The position numbers and the translations under genes were made by a program. The notes under the pieces are model-generated. The model was not told the origin of the DNA. It did no database searches and saw nothing but the letters and a program-made list of their open reading frames with translations. Shown here piece by piece: positions 35,705-47,342 of a DNA stretch of 64,000 bases; within the stretch, counting starts at the first letter, position 1, and each line of letters begins with the position of its first letter. The stretch is from positions 116,330,723 to 116,394,722 of the forward strand of contig CP136063.1 of the NCBI GenBank assembly GCA_032622095.1. Direction: 5' to 3'. The stretch is from Siphonodentalium dalli. Lineage: Eukaryota > Mollusca > Scaphopoda > Gadilida > Siphonodentaliidae.

Positions 35705-35909
35705 GTAAGTGTGATTATCGATATTCGATAGTTTTGCATACGTAGTTATGCATGTCCGAAGCTTAGTTGTTTTGATGAGATTTCGAGTGCAACATGGGAG
35801 GTGGGTGGGTTTAAAATTTTTTTTTTTACATGTTGTTTCCTAACTTTCTATATTATTCTTACTCTAGGGCTACTACTTATATATAATGGCCAACAACTGT
35901 GGTATATAT

Positions 35910-37746
35910 GTACCCCGTATATATATCGGCAGGATAATAATACATAATAAATATTATTTTATTATTATGATGTTTATTATCATAATCCACTGGATCGTTA
36001 AATTGGTCGACGAATCGTCTGAACGACTGTGCCGTGTGCTATTGCATGTTCAATTTGGTGAAAGTATTCCAAATTCATTTAATATCAATATATAGGATGT
36101 TTCCAAAAACACACGAGTTAGTTTTATATAATTACGTACCAGATAAATTAATATGTAGGCTATATGCAGTCTATGTAAACATACACTCAGTCTCAGATTC
36201 ATACTGATACTGAGTCTATTGCATTCCCATCAACTATTCATTTCTGAACGGTAGTGGGCTTCCCCCAAATTACGTCACACGGCACTAAATATAAATCTGA
36301 AATTAGTTGTGATTGACAGGCGTAAACATGGTCACGTGCTGGCCAGTGCCGTCATGGCCGCTTCAACCCTGTGAAGGCGATTCTAAGAATCGTAATTAAT
36401 AGTTGCAGGGTTTGTGACTTTTCGTTCGGCGGTTGTTTTACTGACAGTAAAGGGAAACAGCTAACTTCCGGGATCCAAAATAATATGTACAATAACTATT
36501 AAGACAGATCTTCTTGAAATTATAAAAAAAATGTCAATTTATGTGGATCTCTTGGACTCAGAACGAATTATTTTTTAGATTGGCCAGGCGATTTGTCGAC
36601 CATGTTGTCAAAAAATAACACAAATCAACGGCCACGAATCAAAAATACATGAATGTCGTTATGTCGGGACTATTTGCTAAAACAACTCCAGAACTAAAAA
36701 AAAGTTAAATGACATAACAAAACGATCTATCAGTTCCCCAGTACCGGCAGTAGTACCACCGCAGCCAAAACGAGCGAAGAGCAACACAATTCTACCACCA
36801 AGCCCACCGAAACCCTCCCGACCTTACACAGCCGTATTATTAGCTCCAACGATTGGCCAGTTGTACCCTAATTACAGTTGCCTGCAATCCAAATTCAGGT
36901 GATTCTTGATTTTAAACTTTCGACCGCTCGTCAACAATCTACTTTATTTGTCGATTTGTGAATTTCTCTTCCGGTATAACATGACGTCATGGATACTATT
37001 TTAACAACATTTAGCCACACCTTCGGAATTTCCACACCGAAAGCACGTGACATGTTACTAGTTTTTTTATTGGGGCACACATTTCTTGGAGCTAAGTTTT
37101 GATTGGCGGTAATTACAAGGAATCCCGGGTTTGGGAAATGAAAACTGAACGAAAGGTCGTCAGACCCACTATTTGTTATATGTGGGTATGTAGTTTACTC
37201 CAGACTGGGCTATATGTATATGTGTTTCACTTCGTTGTTCATTATTGCCACTAATAATGCAGATATTTCAATGCACAAGTATTATCAACGATGCATGTAT
37301 ATAGTGTATCGCTTCAAAACAGACAGAAGGATCATACTTATGTTCGCGTATATTGAAGATATCATATTTTTTCTGTAACCCTTTCTATACTAAACTGATT
37401 CTTCCGTCCAGTAATAAAAATAGACATTGGAATAGTCTATTAATAATTTGAAACGATGTTCAGAAAATAAAAGCAGAAAACAGACAGATGAAACAAATAA
37501 TACAATAAAGTGCAGAAACATTCTTATTACTAGTAATTAGTGGGAAATTTTCATATAATTTAGTTTAATAAGTAGCCTATGTCCTTAAGGAACTAATAGT
37601 CAATTGATATTTAGTACAAAAACGCTTAAAATCCCAACGGATTTGCCACATAGCAGTAATTTGCAAATGACTTATGAATGTTGATGTTTATTATATTCTG
37701 GTAGGGACGTATACAGGTCATCGGAGACATCGCTCGCAAATATTTC
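35910..37746. other. Intergenic stretch with one candidate exon
   Basis: No recognised gene. A CpG-containing patch with CACGTG and ATGGCCGC at 36330-36375 could be a promoter or 5' exon, and an exon-like segment follows at 36692-36898. The rest is AT-rich without visible structure. Confidence 0.35.
36692..36898 (+). CDS. Candidate internal exon, proline-rich, unrecognised
   Basis: A 207-nt open segment lies between a plausible acceptor (AACAACTCCAG) and a strong donor (CAG|GTGATT). It reads KRSISSPVPAVVPPQPKRAK, then SNTILPPSPPKPSRPYTAVL, with basic and Pro-rich composition. It has no ATG, and its length is a multiple of three. No domain is recognised, and partner exons were not found. It may be part of an unidentified plus-strand gene or chance. 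Confidence 0.3.
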
Positions 37747-38130
37747 ATTCGAGTGGACGAATCCACCCATCAAAGCTCAGTGATCAGATATCGATTTTTG
37801 AAATCTATTTTTTTTTCACCACCGGTACGTTTAGTGGCCCTGGAAAAAAAGTCGACGAGAAGACGGTTTCGGACCAAATTGCGGATAAAGATGGATAAAT
37901 CTAAAATCAAGTGGTAATACGGTCAAATGTCGTCATTATACGGTCGTATTTCGTTGAACACAGTGTTGATAAATAACACGTTTTGGGAAATTATTTATCA
38001 TAATTGACAGCGGTTAGCAATAGTTTGTTGTAATTAATCGTTTCTGATAATTCAAGCATATATTGAAGAAATGTTGTTGTTGTTGTATGGGAATCGTTTG
38101 ATCAGATTCAGTACCTTTAAATGATTGGAT
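37747..38130 (+). repeat. Dispersed repeat, partner of 3846-4192 (inverted)
   Basis: Same unit as 3846-4192 with an insertion of about 100 bp at 37808-37900. GTGGTAATACGGTCAAATG and ACGGTCGTATTTCGTTGAAC are the clearest landmarks. Confidence 0.7.
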
Positions 38131-38387
38131 GCTGTATAACTAACTTTCTTTGCATCCAGGTAGAACTGAAGTAAAATTTCTTTGGATCACGGAATAAAAT
38201 TAAGTTGGTTTCCATTGAGAACAAAATTTCACTTCACTACTTCGAAACTTGTTCACAAATGTCACTAAATAAATTCTTGGCATCAAATTTTATACACATT
38301 AACACCCCCAACATACACACCAAACCCGCTATGTACAGTCGGGTGAGTGTATTATACCATCAACTGACACTTTTATATTTAACGTAG

Positions 38388-38546
38388 ATAAAGTTTGGAA
38401 TTGATGATTTAGACAATGAATTAAAGTCAACTGAAGACTTAAACCAGTTTAAAGAGCGTGTACACGTCATATTGGAATTATATAGCCAACTGGGAGATAA
38501 AGTGAATGATATTTTCATGGGGATAGAAATTTTAAAGTTAATTTAA
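38388..38546 (+). CDS. Candidate terminal exon, unrecognised
   Basis: After a possible acceptor (TTTAACGTAG) a 52-codon frame reads IKFGIDDLDNELKSTEDLNQ, then FKERVHVILELYSQLGDKVN and DIFMGIEILKLI, ending in TAA at 38544-38546. It looks strongly coding (amphipathic helix pattern). An upstream open frame ends at a donor-like TCGG|GTGAGT at 38342, which would leave an unusually short 45-nt intron. Family unknown. Confidence 0.35.
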   Translation: MKFGIDDLDNELKSTEDLNQFKERVHVILELYSQLGDKVNDIFMGIEILKLI

Positions 38547-39603
38547 CATCTTATTAAATTGCTCTGTTTGGATTTCATTTGCATCCAGGAAATAGCTGAT
38601 GAAGGTTTTATCTCTTATATTATAAATAATTGCATTCATCTATGGAAGGTCTTTGGATTCTGTGTTGGAGTAAGTGCAGTTCGACGCCGTTTGATGGGTT
38701 CGCCCTCTGCTTATAACATCGTGTAGAGGGCTACGAAGAAGAATCAACAAGTGCCAAAGAATGAGCCCGGTTGATAAGTTATGGCGAGGTTTTGTCGTTT
38801 TCCGGAATGTTGAATATTTATTCTTCCGTTTCGGTCGATTTCACTTTTGCATTACTCTTTACGCATTGACTGCGCATGCCTGAACCAGTTGTCAATGGTT
38901 CCTCCGCCCAAAAGATGGCGAACGCATCCTCTCGGAATGTGTAGGTTTTAATCAAGTTATTTCTTCCAAGATACAAACAGAAAAACACATGGTTTGTTTC
39001 AATATTCTTTGAGATTACATGCCACTGATGATAATGATATGCGGCGTTAGCGTATTTATAGATGCATATGCCTATAAATGGCTATATTATCTTCGCTATT
39101 CCTGTCGCTATGCGCGATGTGTCACAGGCTCTTGGAACTTCATACTGTCAATGTAATTAGACAGTATGTATTCAGACTATACTAAACCGGTCACTATGAA
39201 TACCGAACACAACCGAAAACAAGTCAAAATAAGGGTTAAAAGACGGAAATATATTAAATAAAGTTTATAACGATGTGTGTGGGTGTGTAAGCTAGTGATA
39301 TGTGAAGTTTGGTGCAATTTGGTGGATTAAAAGTTATGTTAATGAACGTTTTATGTAATTTTACACCGTCGGCGTTATGGCGGCTATAGCTCTATGAATA
39401 CCGAACACAAGTTCAAATAATGCGTATATTTTAATAGGGAAATAAATTTTATAATCATGTGTGTGTATATGTAAGTTAGTGATATGTGAAGTTTGATGCA
39501 ATTTGACCGATTAAAAGTTACGTTATTTGAAGGTTTATGTACAATATTAGCTGTCGCCACGTAAACCAGAGTTCGGCAAGATGGCGGCTAACTCTATGAA
39601 TAC

Positions 39604-40897
39604 TAGTGCTGGGACGGTTGTGGTTTTTTCCTAACCGGTTAACCACGGGCATTAACCTAACCATAACCGGTTAACCGCTACCAGCATTACCCTAAGTACG
39701 AGATTGAATACACTGGTCACTATATCGGCAAAACAAGTGTTTATTACGCGTCCCGGAAACGTTGATATACATGCGATCACAAACGATGTTTTAGTCGTAC
39801 AATGCGTTCCCGTTACGGCGGTCATAGTTGTAAATGTGTATAAATTAATTCAGTTTTGAGCCCAAACAAACTAAAATATAATATATATTAGTGGTGCGGT
39901 AGTATATCGATGTTTACAGGAGTTCCGCACCGCATAAACAACACTTGCTTGCAAACCCTTCAGCGACGAAATATAGTTCCTCCCTTGTGTATATCCCGGA
40001 CACGATTAGCCCAAACAAGGTACTGAAGGTAGGTATACTGTTGTTTAGTAATGTTTACTAGTGTTTGTGTATAGGCAGGTATGTATTAATCACAGTGGCT
40101 ACACGATGTTACTTCAATTATTTCATAAACAAATTCAAACAAAATTAAATCGTCGCGATTCATTATTACGCAAGCCCCAGCCAGTGTTTAGGAAATAAAG
40201 TTATCGAACACATCACTAGATATACATGTACTCTGATTTCCCACTCCCAGTAGGCCTGTGTTTTTTTCTGGATGTGCGACTTCATATTGGATGTTGATCC
40301 ACAATAAACGAATCGCGTTCGACGGGCCTTGCATATCGCCCATTTCTTCTTTTTTTCCGTCATCTTCAATTAGAATTAAATGTCCCCAAACGTTCGATTT
40401 CCGTTTTTGTAGGTCTTCTGTCATCGCTTTGAGACGAACTAATGGTAATGACAAAGGGGGGGGGGAGTTTCAAGAAAACAGACATACTATTGATGACGTA
40501 GTAAAAGTCTAGACTTGATTGCTTTGATGTATGCCGCGGTGCGCGTGCAGCCGGAACGTCATGTAATGCCGCCAAAGGAAATTGGCATTGAATGTGTAGC
40601 AAGTGATTTACAGAGTTGTTGGTTTCATGTCTAGAAAAGCCGCCGGTGATCAAACAGGCGTGTGTTGTGGGGTATATGAATACACAATCAACTGTCCAAA
40701 TCGCTTCTAAGCGACTTCTTATTACTTAATCTCGTTACTTAAACTTCCGTAAATGATTTCGGCAACATTTACACGGAGTACTACGATGATAGTACGATCG
40801 TTATCAATATTACGGTTATCCGGTTGTGGCCTCCTCCAACCGGTTGACACGTGTAACCGAACCGTAACCGGTTATCCGGACAACCGTCCCAGCACTA
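39604..40897. mobile_element. hAT element, 8-bp duplication ATGAATAC
   Basis: Ends TAGTGCTGGGACGGTTGT and ACAACCGTCCCAGCACTA are perfect inverted repeats, with AACCGGTTA subterminal motifs. The duplication ATGAATAC lies at 39596-39603 and 40898-40905, within a TIR repeat unit of the MULE-like element. Size (1294 bp) and end sequence are close to those of 19587-20893. A BED-finger remnant lies on the minus strand. Confidence 0.94.
40250..40454 (-). pseudogene. hAT transposase BED zinc-finger remnant
   Basis: One minus frame reads KRKSNVWGHLILIEDDGKKE. After a frameshift near 40350, another reads KKKWAICKARRTRFVYCGST then SNMKSHIQKKT. This follows the BED pattern (Trp near the start, CK.., GSTSNMKSH), but the second Cys and final His are lost. 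The nucleus-targeted DNA-binding domain of a hAT transposase is the likely origin. Confidence 0.7.
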
Positions 40898-41886
40898 ATG
40901 AATACCGAACACAAGTTCAAATAAGGCGTATATAAGGGAAATATATAAAATAAAGTTTGTACTGATGTGTATTTATATGCAAGTTAGTGATATGTGAAGT
41001 TTGATGCAATTTGGCCAATTGAAAGTTTAGTTATTTGTAGGTTTATGTACAATATTAGCTGTCGGCACGTTCGGCAAGATGGCGGCTATTATAATAAACT
41101 CTGTGAATCGGGGTAATTTCCAGGCCAGATTTGGTACCTGTAACAGGTATGGGCGCCCAAACTCCAGGCGCCCAAAAAACAGTTAGAAAGAAGAAAAATT
41201 CCTCAGTTAATTTGTTTTTTGACCATTATTACTAGAAAACAAACACAACTAACACTAAGTCATCAAATAAAGCAATAAATTGTCATTTTATGGCAGTATG
41301 TACATGTAGTTCAAGGGGGGAGGCCACCCCATACCCTCCCCAACTTAGGGCTGCGGCCTTCGGATACGACTTTGGCATATAAACAGGTGTCCCCAAATAA
41401 TTACTGGAAACTACACTGCTGTGAATACCGAACACAAGTATAAAAGGGAAATATATATAATAAAGTTTATAATAATTATGATGTGTATGTATATGTAAGT
41501 TAGTGGTATGTGAAGTCGGCACGTAAGTGAGAGTTCGGCGAGGATTTCTATGAATATCGAACACAAGTCGAAATAAGGGATGATTAAGGCATCAGCGATA
41601 GGTGATAATTAATTTCCCGGCACTGCGCAGTAGAGCCTTTGTTGCTGATTAATTACTCTGGCTTACCGAAAAGATTTCAGGGATGTTTTGACAGTGATAT
41701 TATAGCAAGGTTTCACAGGTTTCATAGAAACCAAAATGGTTGAATAAACAATATATGGGTGATGATTTAGTGACATGATATCTCATAGTGAGAAAGGCCT
41801 CCTCACATTAGATAGTAAGTTGGTTTACGAGGAGGTCGAAGCTGACATCATGACGAAAAATAAAAGTATATATATATATTGAGTCT

Positions 41887-42290
41887 TTCATGCTGAGATT
41901 AAGGTCCGAAGTCTTCGAGGCTCGTGAACAAAATAATGTAATTTCCAAACTTTGGACCAATAATAATTGTGAAAGTTTAAACCATATTATCAAATTGGAA
42001 AATGAGTGGAAAACGTTGCCACTTAACAGACAATTTATCAGAAATAGTTGACGATCAATTACGGGACGTTAGAGGTGCTTTACATGGCTGTGGAAATTTT
42101 TAATTAGCGAATCAGGCAATATCATTAAAAATAAACAATAGTATATGGGTAAATATGACAGCAGACCAACGTGACCTACGATTAAAACCAGAAAAGTTTA
42201 TTTGTGCAAGACCGCTGTGGATGTTTCGACCGCACGATGATGAAACTATAATATCGACAGAATGTCATTTTATAGACAAAAGATTGAACA
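41887..42290 (+). pseudogene. Degraded MULE-like transposase C-terminal region
   Basis: One frame reads EVFEAREQNNVISKLWTNNN, then CESLNHIIKLENEWKTLPLN. A second frame continues NLSEIVDDQLRDVRGALHGC GNF, then has a TAA at 42101-42103, and then reads INNSIWVNMTADQRDLRLKP. The order NNNCES.NH..K, L...LRD.R.AL.G.G.F, and W.NMT..QR is what I recall from animal proteins annotated with a MULE transposase domain. The frameshift and stop show it is inactive. Confidence 0.6.
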
Positions 42291-43429
42291 TCATTTTATA
42301 GACAAAAGATTGAACAAGGAGAGGTGTTAACAATGAAAGCACCAGATAACTAGTAGGCAAAAATAGGCAGACCGGATTTCCTCTGCATATAATGTCGCAG
42401 TCCGCCTAATGATGGTCAATGGTCCTCCTATAGCATTAGGCAGACCTGAGAATTTGTATATTTTATATTACTTGAGGAATCACAAATTCCCATTGATCAT
42501 AGCTTGGTGAGTTGGTGGTCACATTTAGAACAAAACTAGAGAAAGAGTGTTTAAAATTGTAACAAATTAAGAGACAATAACACAAAATATCCTGTGTTGG
42601 TGATAGCCAGCCAACTGATTATCTGTAAGCTAATTTATTAACGGTGAATGCATGCCGAACACAAGAATGCACGGCGTAAAATATTGTAAAAACTGCCAAA
42701 AACATAACTTTTAATCGCCCAAATTGTACCAAACTTCACATATCACAAGCTTACATATATACACACACGTCATTATTAACTTTATTTCATATATTTCCAT
42801 TATATACGCCTTATTTGAACTTGTGTTCGGTATTCATAGAGTTAGCCGCCATCTTGCATGCCGAACTCTGGTTTACGTGCCGACAGCTAATATTGTACAT
42901 AAACCTACCAATAACTAAACTTCTAATCGGTCAAATTGCATCAAACTTCACATATCACTAACTTACATATGCACACACATCTTTATAAACTTTATTTCAT
43001 ATATTTCCCTCATATACGCCTTATTTGGACTTGTGTTCGGTATTCATAGAGTTAGCCGCCATCACGCCGGACTCTGACTAGGCGTGAAATTAGATAAAAC
43101 TTTCATTAACGTAACTTTTAATCGGCCAAATTGCATCAAACTTCACATATCACTAGTTTACATATACACACACATCATTATAAACTTTATTTCATATATT
43201 TCCGTCTTTTAACCCTTATTTGGACTTGTGTTCGGTTATGTTCGGTTGTGTTCGGTATTCATAGTGACCCTACTAAACAACGAACACAAAGTGACAAACG
43301 AACATAAACGAACACAGGTCCAAAAAGCGGAATAGAAGGGTGAAATTTGGTTTGTGGGTGCGTGTGGGTCCACTCTATGTGTATGTGGTGTTATTTCCAA
43401 CTTTGATCACTTATATTTTTATGTTTACC

Positions 43430-44620
43430 CATACCATAGTATGGTAAACATAGTGTCGTTGTCCGGATTGACCACTCGTCGTTAGTTAAAAGTTACCAGT
43501 TTGACTGAGTGTTTTCTGCATACAAATATATTCCTTTAATATTAAGATATTTAAACACAGTTTCATACTTTTTCTGTTTTAATGCATTATTTGGTGAGAG
43601 AAATGTAAAATTGATAGTAAATTCTTCGAAAAAAAATCAAATTAGGCTTAATGTAAAATTGTAAACTGAGTATGATTTTGGACAATTTTAGAACTTGAAT
43701 CTACTAGTACACAAGTTTCAACCTAAATATATTAATCAATTGAATTATACAGTGAGTGAGTTACTTGAGTTAACTATCACTCTTTGATTGATTGATTGTA
43801 TTGGCAATGATAATAACACATATATAAATACAATATATTGTTGATATACATAACTTAGGAGCAAACACATAGCATTGTACATAGTTTGTTCAGCATTAGA
43901 TATCCTTTTATTTGTGATGTTGAAAAGGGGTTGTTTTGTGCAACACAACAGAAAATCATATTTAATAAACAGCCTTAAGTTTTCCCACCCCTTCCGTATG
44001 GCTAATCCCTATATAGTATACAAAGTGGTGAAATGGTGTTTAATTTAGGTTTTTTCTGTTTTGTTTGATTCATTGTTCCGATCCCAAATTATCTAGTATT
44101 CTAAGCCATATATAGAAGGTATCGGAATATTGAAATAGTCGGAATTATGAACCCTCATGGAAAAGCGGAATAATGAAGTTAAATGAACCCTCAGAATAAT
44201 GAACCATCGGAATAATGAACCATCTATACCCGAAGACCCACAACCTACAAGAGAAAAAAAAGTCGTGTGTACTGTATAATACAACAATCAACATGTAAGA
44301 CAATCTATTCCAACTTTATATCATATGAGTAATATGTAATTTCACGCATGGTCTTACATAATGTATGAATGGGGTAAACCAGATAGTGAAGATACATGAT
44401 GCATAATACCTAAATGTCACATCCACTGCACATGTATGATTCCCTGTACTATATAAATGTATGCATAAGCCTTCATGGCTCGAGTTTTAAGCATACTACC
44501 ATGAAAAGTAAAATCCGTAACCCAGCACATTTATTGTGCACCAGCACTATTATTCTTTTTTTGGTAAAAATGTCACCCAGCACTTGTATTTGGCCAGCAC
44601 TTTTATTTGGCACCTGAGAG
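43430..44620. other. AT-rich stretch with no gene; contains remains of a TA-type element
   Basis: A near-perfect palindrome GTTTACCCATACCATAGTATGGTAAAC-type sequence lies at about 43424-43450. Repeated GGAATAATGAACC motifs occur at 44165-44222. CAGCACTTTTATTTGGCACC-like repeats at 44524-44615 are the sub-terminal zone of a TA-flanked element that resumes at 47221-47228. Confidence 0.45.
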
Positions 44621-47220
44621 CACTGTCGGATACCCGTTTAGGTTCGGACATTCCAAGATGGCGGCGCCCACTAAAGCCGATAAACGGTAAGTGTATTGAT
44701 TGTCTCCAAGCAGCAATCAACGACATCTTTCGGTGATACACCTTGAAACAGTTATGTAGAAATTTGTATGCCCAACACATACGTAATACGCCTTTCGCAT
44801 GACAGGCATGTGAATTGTTGTATTTGGCGAGTCAAGTCGTCATAATTTTTCGAAATTTTATCGAGGCGGCGAAATGTTCGCTTTTTCGTATTTGTCTGGC
44901 CCTGGGCTCATGCATCCGCAAATTTGTGTATTGTTGTGGGTAGATTAGGTCACCACACATCTTCGGAATGCAAAACCGGCGATATTTTTATTGTCTAACT
45001 CCGAAAAACGACCTTTGAAAATTTCAAAATGTTCAGGTTCGGATTCGCAACATTCGCGATGATTTTGTTCAGGTTCAGACACAATTTTCGTTCAGGTTCG
45101 GACAATTTTAGTTCAGATTCGGACAATTTTAGTTCAGGTTCGGACGCATCAAAACCTTACCTATAAGTGACATGCCGAGGTGCAGTCGCGATCTTATTGT
45201 GCGTGTTATTACCGAACATGCATTGTTAATTTGTTATATCTAACTAGAACAATGTCACGATTGGTGAAACTGCTAGTTCAAGGGTAATTCATAACCACGA
45301 TGTTTCACGTGAGTTTATACACCCACTATCAAGAGTTACGGGGACATGGTGCATGATTTAAACGTGACGTTGTTGTCAATCAGATTGTTAGTTACAACCC
45401 GGTGTGGGTACAAGCGTTGTTTGTTATATGTTTCCCTATGAAATAGCTGTAATTTTAAATGACATACGATGCGCTCTCTTTCGTCAGGACCTTGGCATGG
45501 ATAATAATTTTTATCTCACTGTAGATACTTCTGTTTAAAAAAGGGTACACAATTATTGACGCGTGTATTATCAATGGAACTACGCGAAATTCCGCGGAAG
45601 ACTGAAAATAGTTTATTACTGCGATAAGTTCTAAAGAAAAACATATGATCTCGTTTTATTACGTATTCAGTTATTTGTTAATTGGGTTTCTGTGTGTAAT
45701 ATTTAACCATTGGGTAGGCACTATTCTCTTAGGCGCATGAAGGAAATTTTCCACCAAAATTTAGAGATGCTTAATTTGCCAACGGAACAGCTGATATTGT
45801 TTGCATAAGTTTCGCTACTTCGGCGTCTAAATTCTTATTTCGATAAACAAATACTTGTAGTTTTGCAGAATTGCTTACCATAAGCATAACATAAAGAGAA
45901 CACATATGGTTTCTCGAATAATATATTCCTGAAATATCGCCCCTCGTGAAGATTCGCATATTGCAGGTATTATTCAATAGGTGTTCTCTATGTTCGCATA
46001 GTGCTGAATAGACCGCAACATGTTCGGGCTCTAATTAATAGTCATGCATAATAGTCGTTTGGCAAATGGTTAACTTGTAACTGGATTCAACATTTAGAAA
46101 TGAGGCAAAACACATAAGGCTTATATTGAAAAGAATATGTTTCGTGTGAATACCCAAATATAGCATCCAATTATTGATACAAAACATGGTATATATTGTC
46201 TATCTATCGGCAAGCATTTATGGGCAAATTGTGGGAACAGCTATATAATCACATTCATCGTATAAGCAGTCTAACAAAATAGAGTTATTGTTCGTGGCTC
46301 GTTTCTGCGCTTTATGTCTGGGAATATATTGTTAATAGAGACTGGGGGTAAATACATCATTACACGGCTTGTTGATGGGGGATCGCCTCGGGGGATACAA
46401 GCCTCTACCGGGCATACCACACAGTATCCCCCTCAAAAAGCCGTGTAACTTATATTATGGACAGTTATCTGCTCATCTACGTGCGGCGACCTTCGTGGCA
46501 TCGTATATGGATGTGGAGGGGAATCATGTGATCGCATACATCTCACACGCATAAAATAAGAAAGTCCGCCCAAATTATTCACGAGTGGGCTAAAACCATG
46601 CCTCGTGTTCCCCATTTATCGTTTCTTTTACGAATGGAAGATAACCAAATGCACAAATACGCAATAAGAACGCGACTGTACCTCGGCGTGTCATTTTTAT
46701 GCGAAGTTTTTGATGCGTCCGAACCTGAACCAAATTTGTCCGAACCTGAACGAAAATTGTGTCTGAACCTGAACAAAATAATCGCAAATGTTGCGAATCC
46801 GAACCTGAACATTTTGAAATTTTCAAAGGTCGTTTTTCGGAGTTAGACAATAAAAATATCGCCGGTTTTGCATTCCGAAGATGTGTGGTGACCTAATCTA
46901 CCCACAACAATACACAAATTTGCGGATGCATGAGCCCAGGGCCAGACAAATACGAAAAAGCGAACATTTCGCCGCCTCGATAAAATTTCGAAAAATTATG
47001 ACGACTTGACTCGCCAAATACAACAATTCACATGCCTGTCATGCGAAAGGCGTGTTATGTATGTGTTGGGCATACAAATTTCTACATAACTGTTTCAAGG
47101 CGTATCACCGAAAGATGTCGTTGATTGCTGCTTAGAGACAATCAATACACTTACCGTTTATCGGCTTTAGTGGGCGCCGCCATCTTGGAATGTCCGAACC
47201 TAAACGGGTATCCGACAGTG
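44621..47220. mobile_element. Long-TIR DNA transposon, 8-bp duplication CCTGAGAG
   Basis: Arms 44621-45205 and 46659-47220 are inverted repeats of about 560-585 bp. They start CACTGTCGGATACCCGTTTA and end with its complement. The perfect duplication CCTGAGAG occupies 44613-44620 and 47221-47228. The arms contain GTTCAGGTTCGGACAATTTT minisatellite units (one unit more on the left). In each arm an ATGGCGGCGCCCACTAAAGC start segment leads into a donor CG|GTAAGTG pointing inward. The 1.45-kb interior has no recognised transposase. Superfamily uncertain (MULE, hAT or P all possible). Confidence 0.93.
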
Positions 47221-47342
47221 CCTGAGAGTAGTTAGTTAAAAAAAAAAAGCCTAAGAGAATGCTGTTTTTGCCTAGGAGAAATATTTCTCCTAGGCATTTT
47301 TTTTGCCTAGGACATTTTTCCTAATTATCAGGGTTGCATGTA

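Larger units (their letters stand above)
34154..35901. mobile_element. Long-TIR palindromic DNA transposon, 8-bp duplication GTATATAT
   Basis: The arms 34154-34893 and 35137-35901 are inverted copies with very few differences apart from the length of a C/G homopolymer, separated by a 243-bp centre. Ends are CACAGTTGTTGGCC and GGCCAACAACTGTG. A perfect 8-bp direct repeat GTATATAT lies at 34146-34153 and 35902-35909. Long TIRs with 8-9-bp duplications are typical of Mutator-like elements; hAT and P elements also make 8-bp duplications. Each arm carries the same exon-like open frame. High arm identity implies a recent element or gene conversion. Confidence 0.92.
39188..43270. mobile_element. Mutator-like (MULE-like) element with tandem-repeat TIRs, 8-bp duplication TACTAAAC
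   Basis: Ends CGGTCACTATGAATACCGAA and its inverted counterpart (TTCGGTATTCATAGTGACCC) are flanked by TACTAAAC at 39180-39187 and 43271-43278. Each arm is built from ~200-bp tandem units starting TATGAATACCGAACACAA and containing GATATGTGAAGTTTGATGCA and AAGATGGCGGC; units begin near 39196, 39394 and 39594/40898 at left, and in inverted orientation at 42640-43265. The centre carries degraded transposase sequence. A hAT element is inserted in the left arm. Long TIRs plus the transposase remnant support a MULE-like assignment (inference). Confidence 0.82.
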
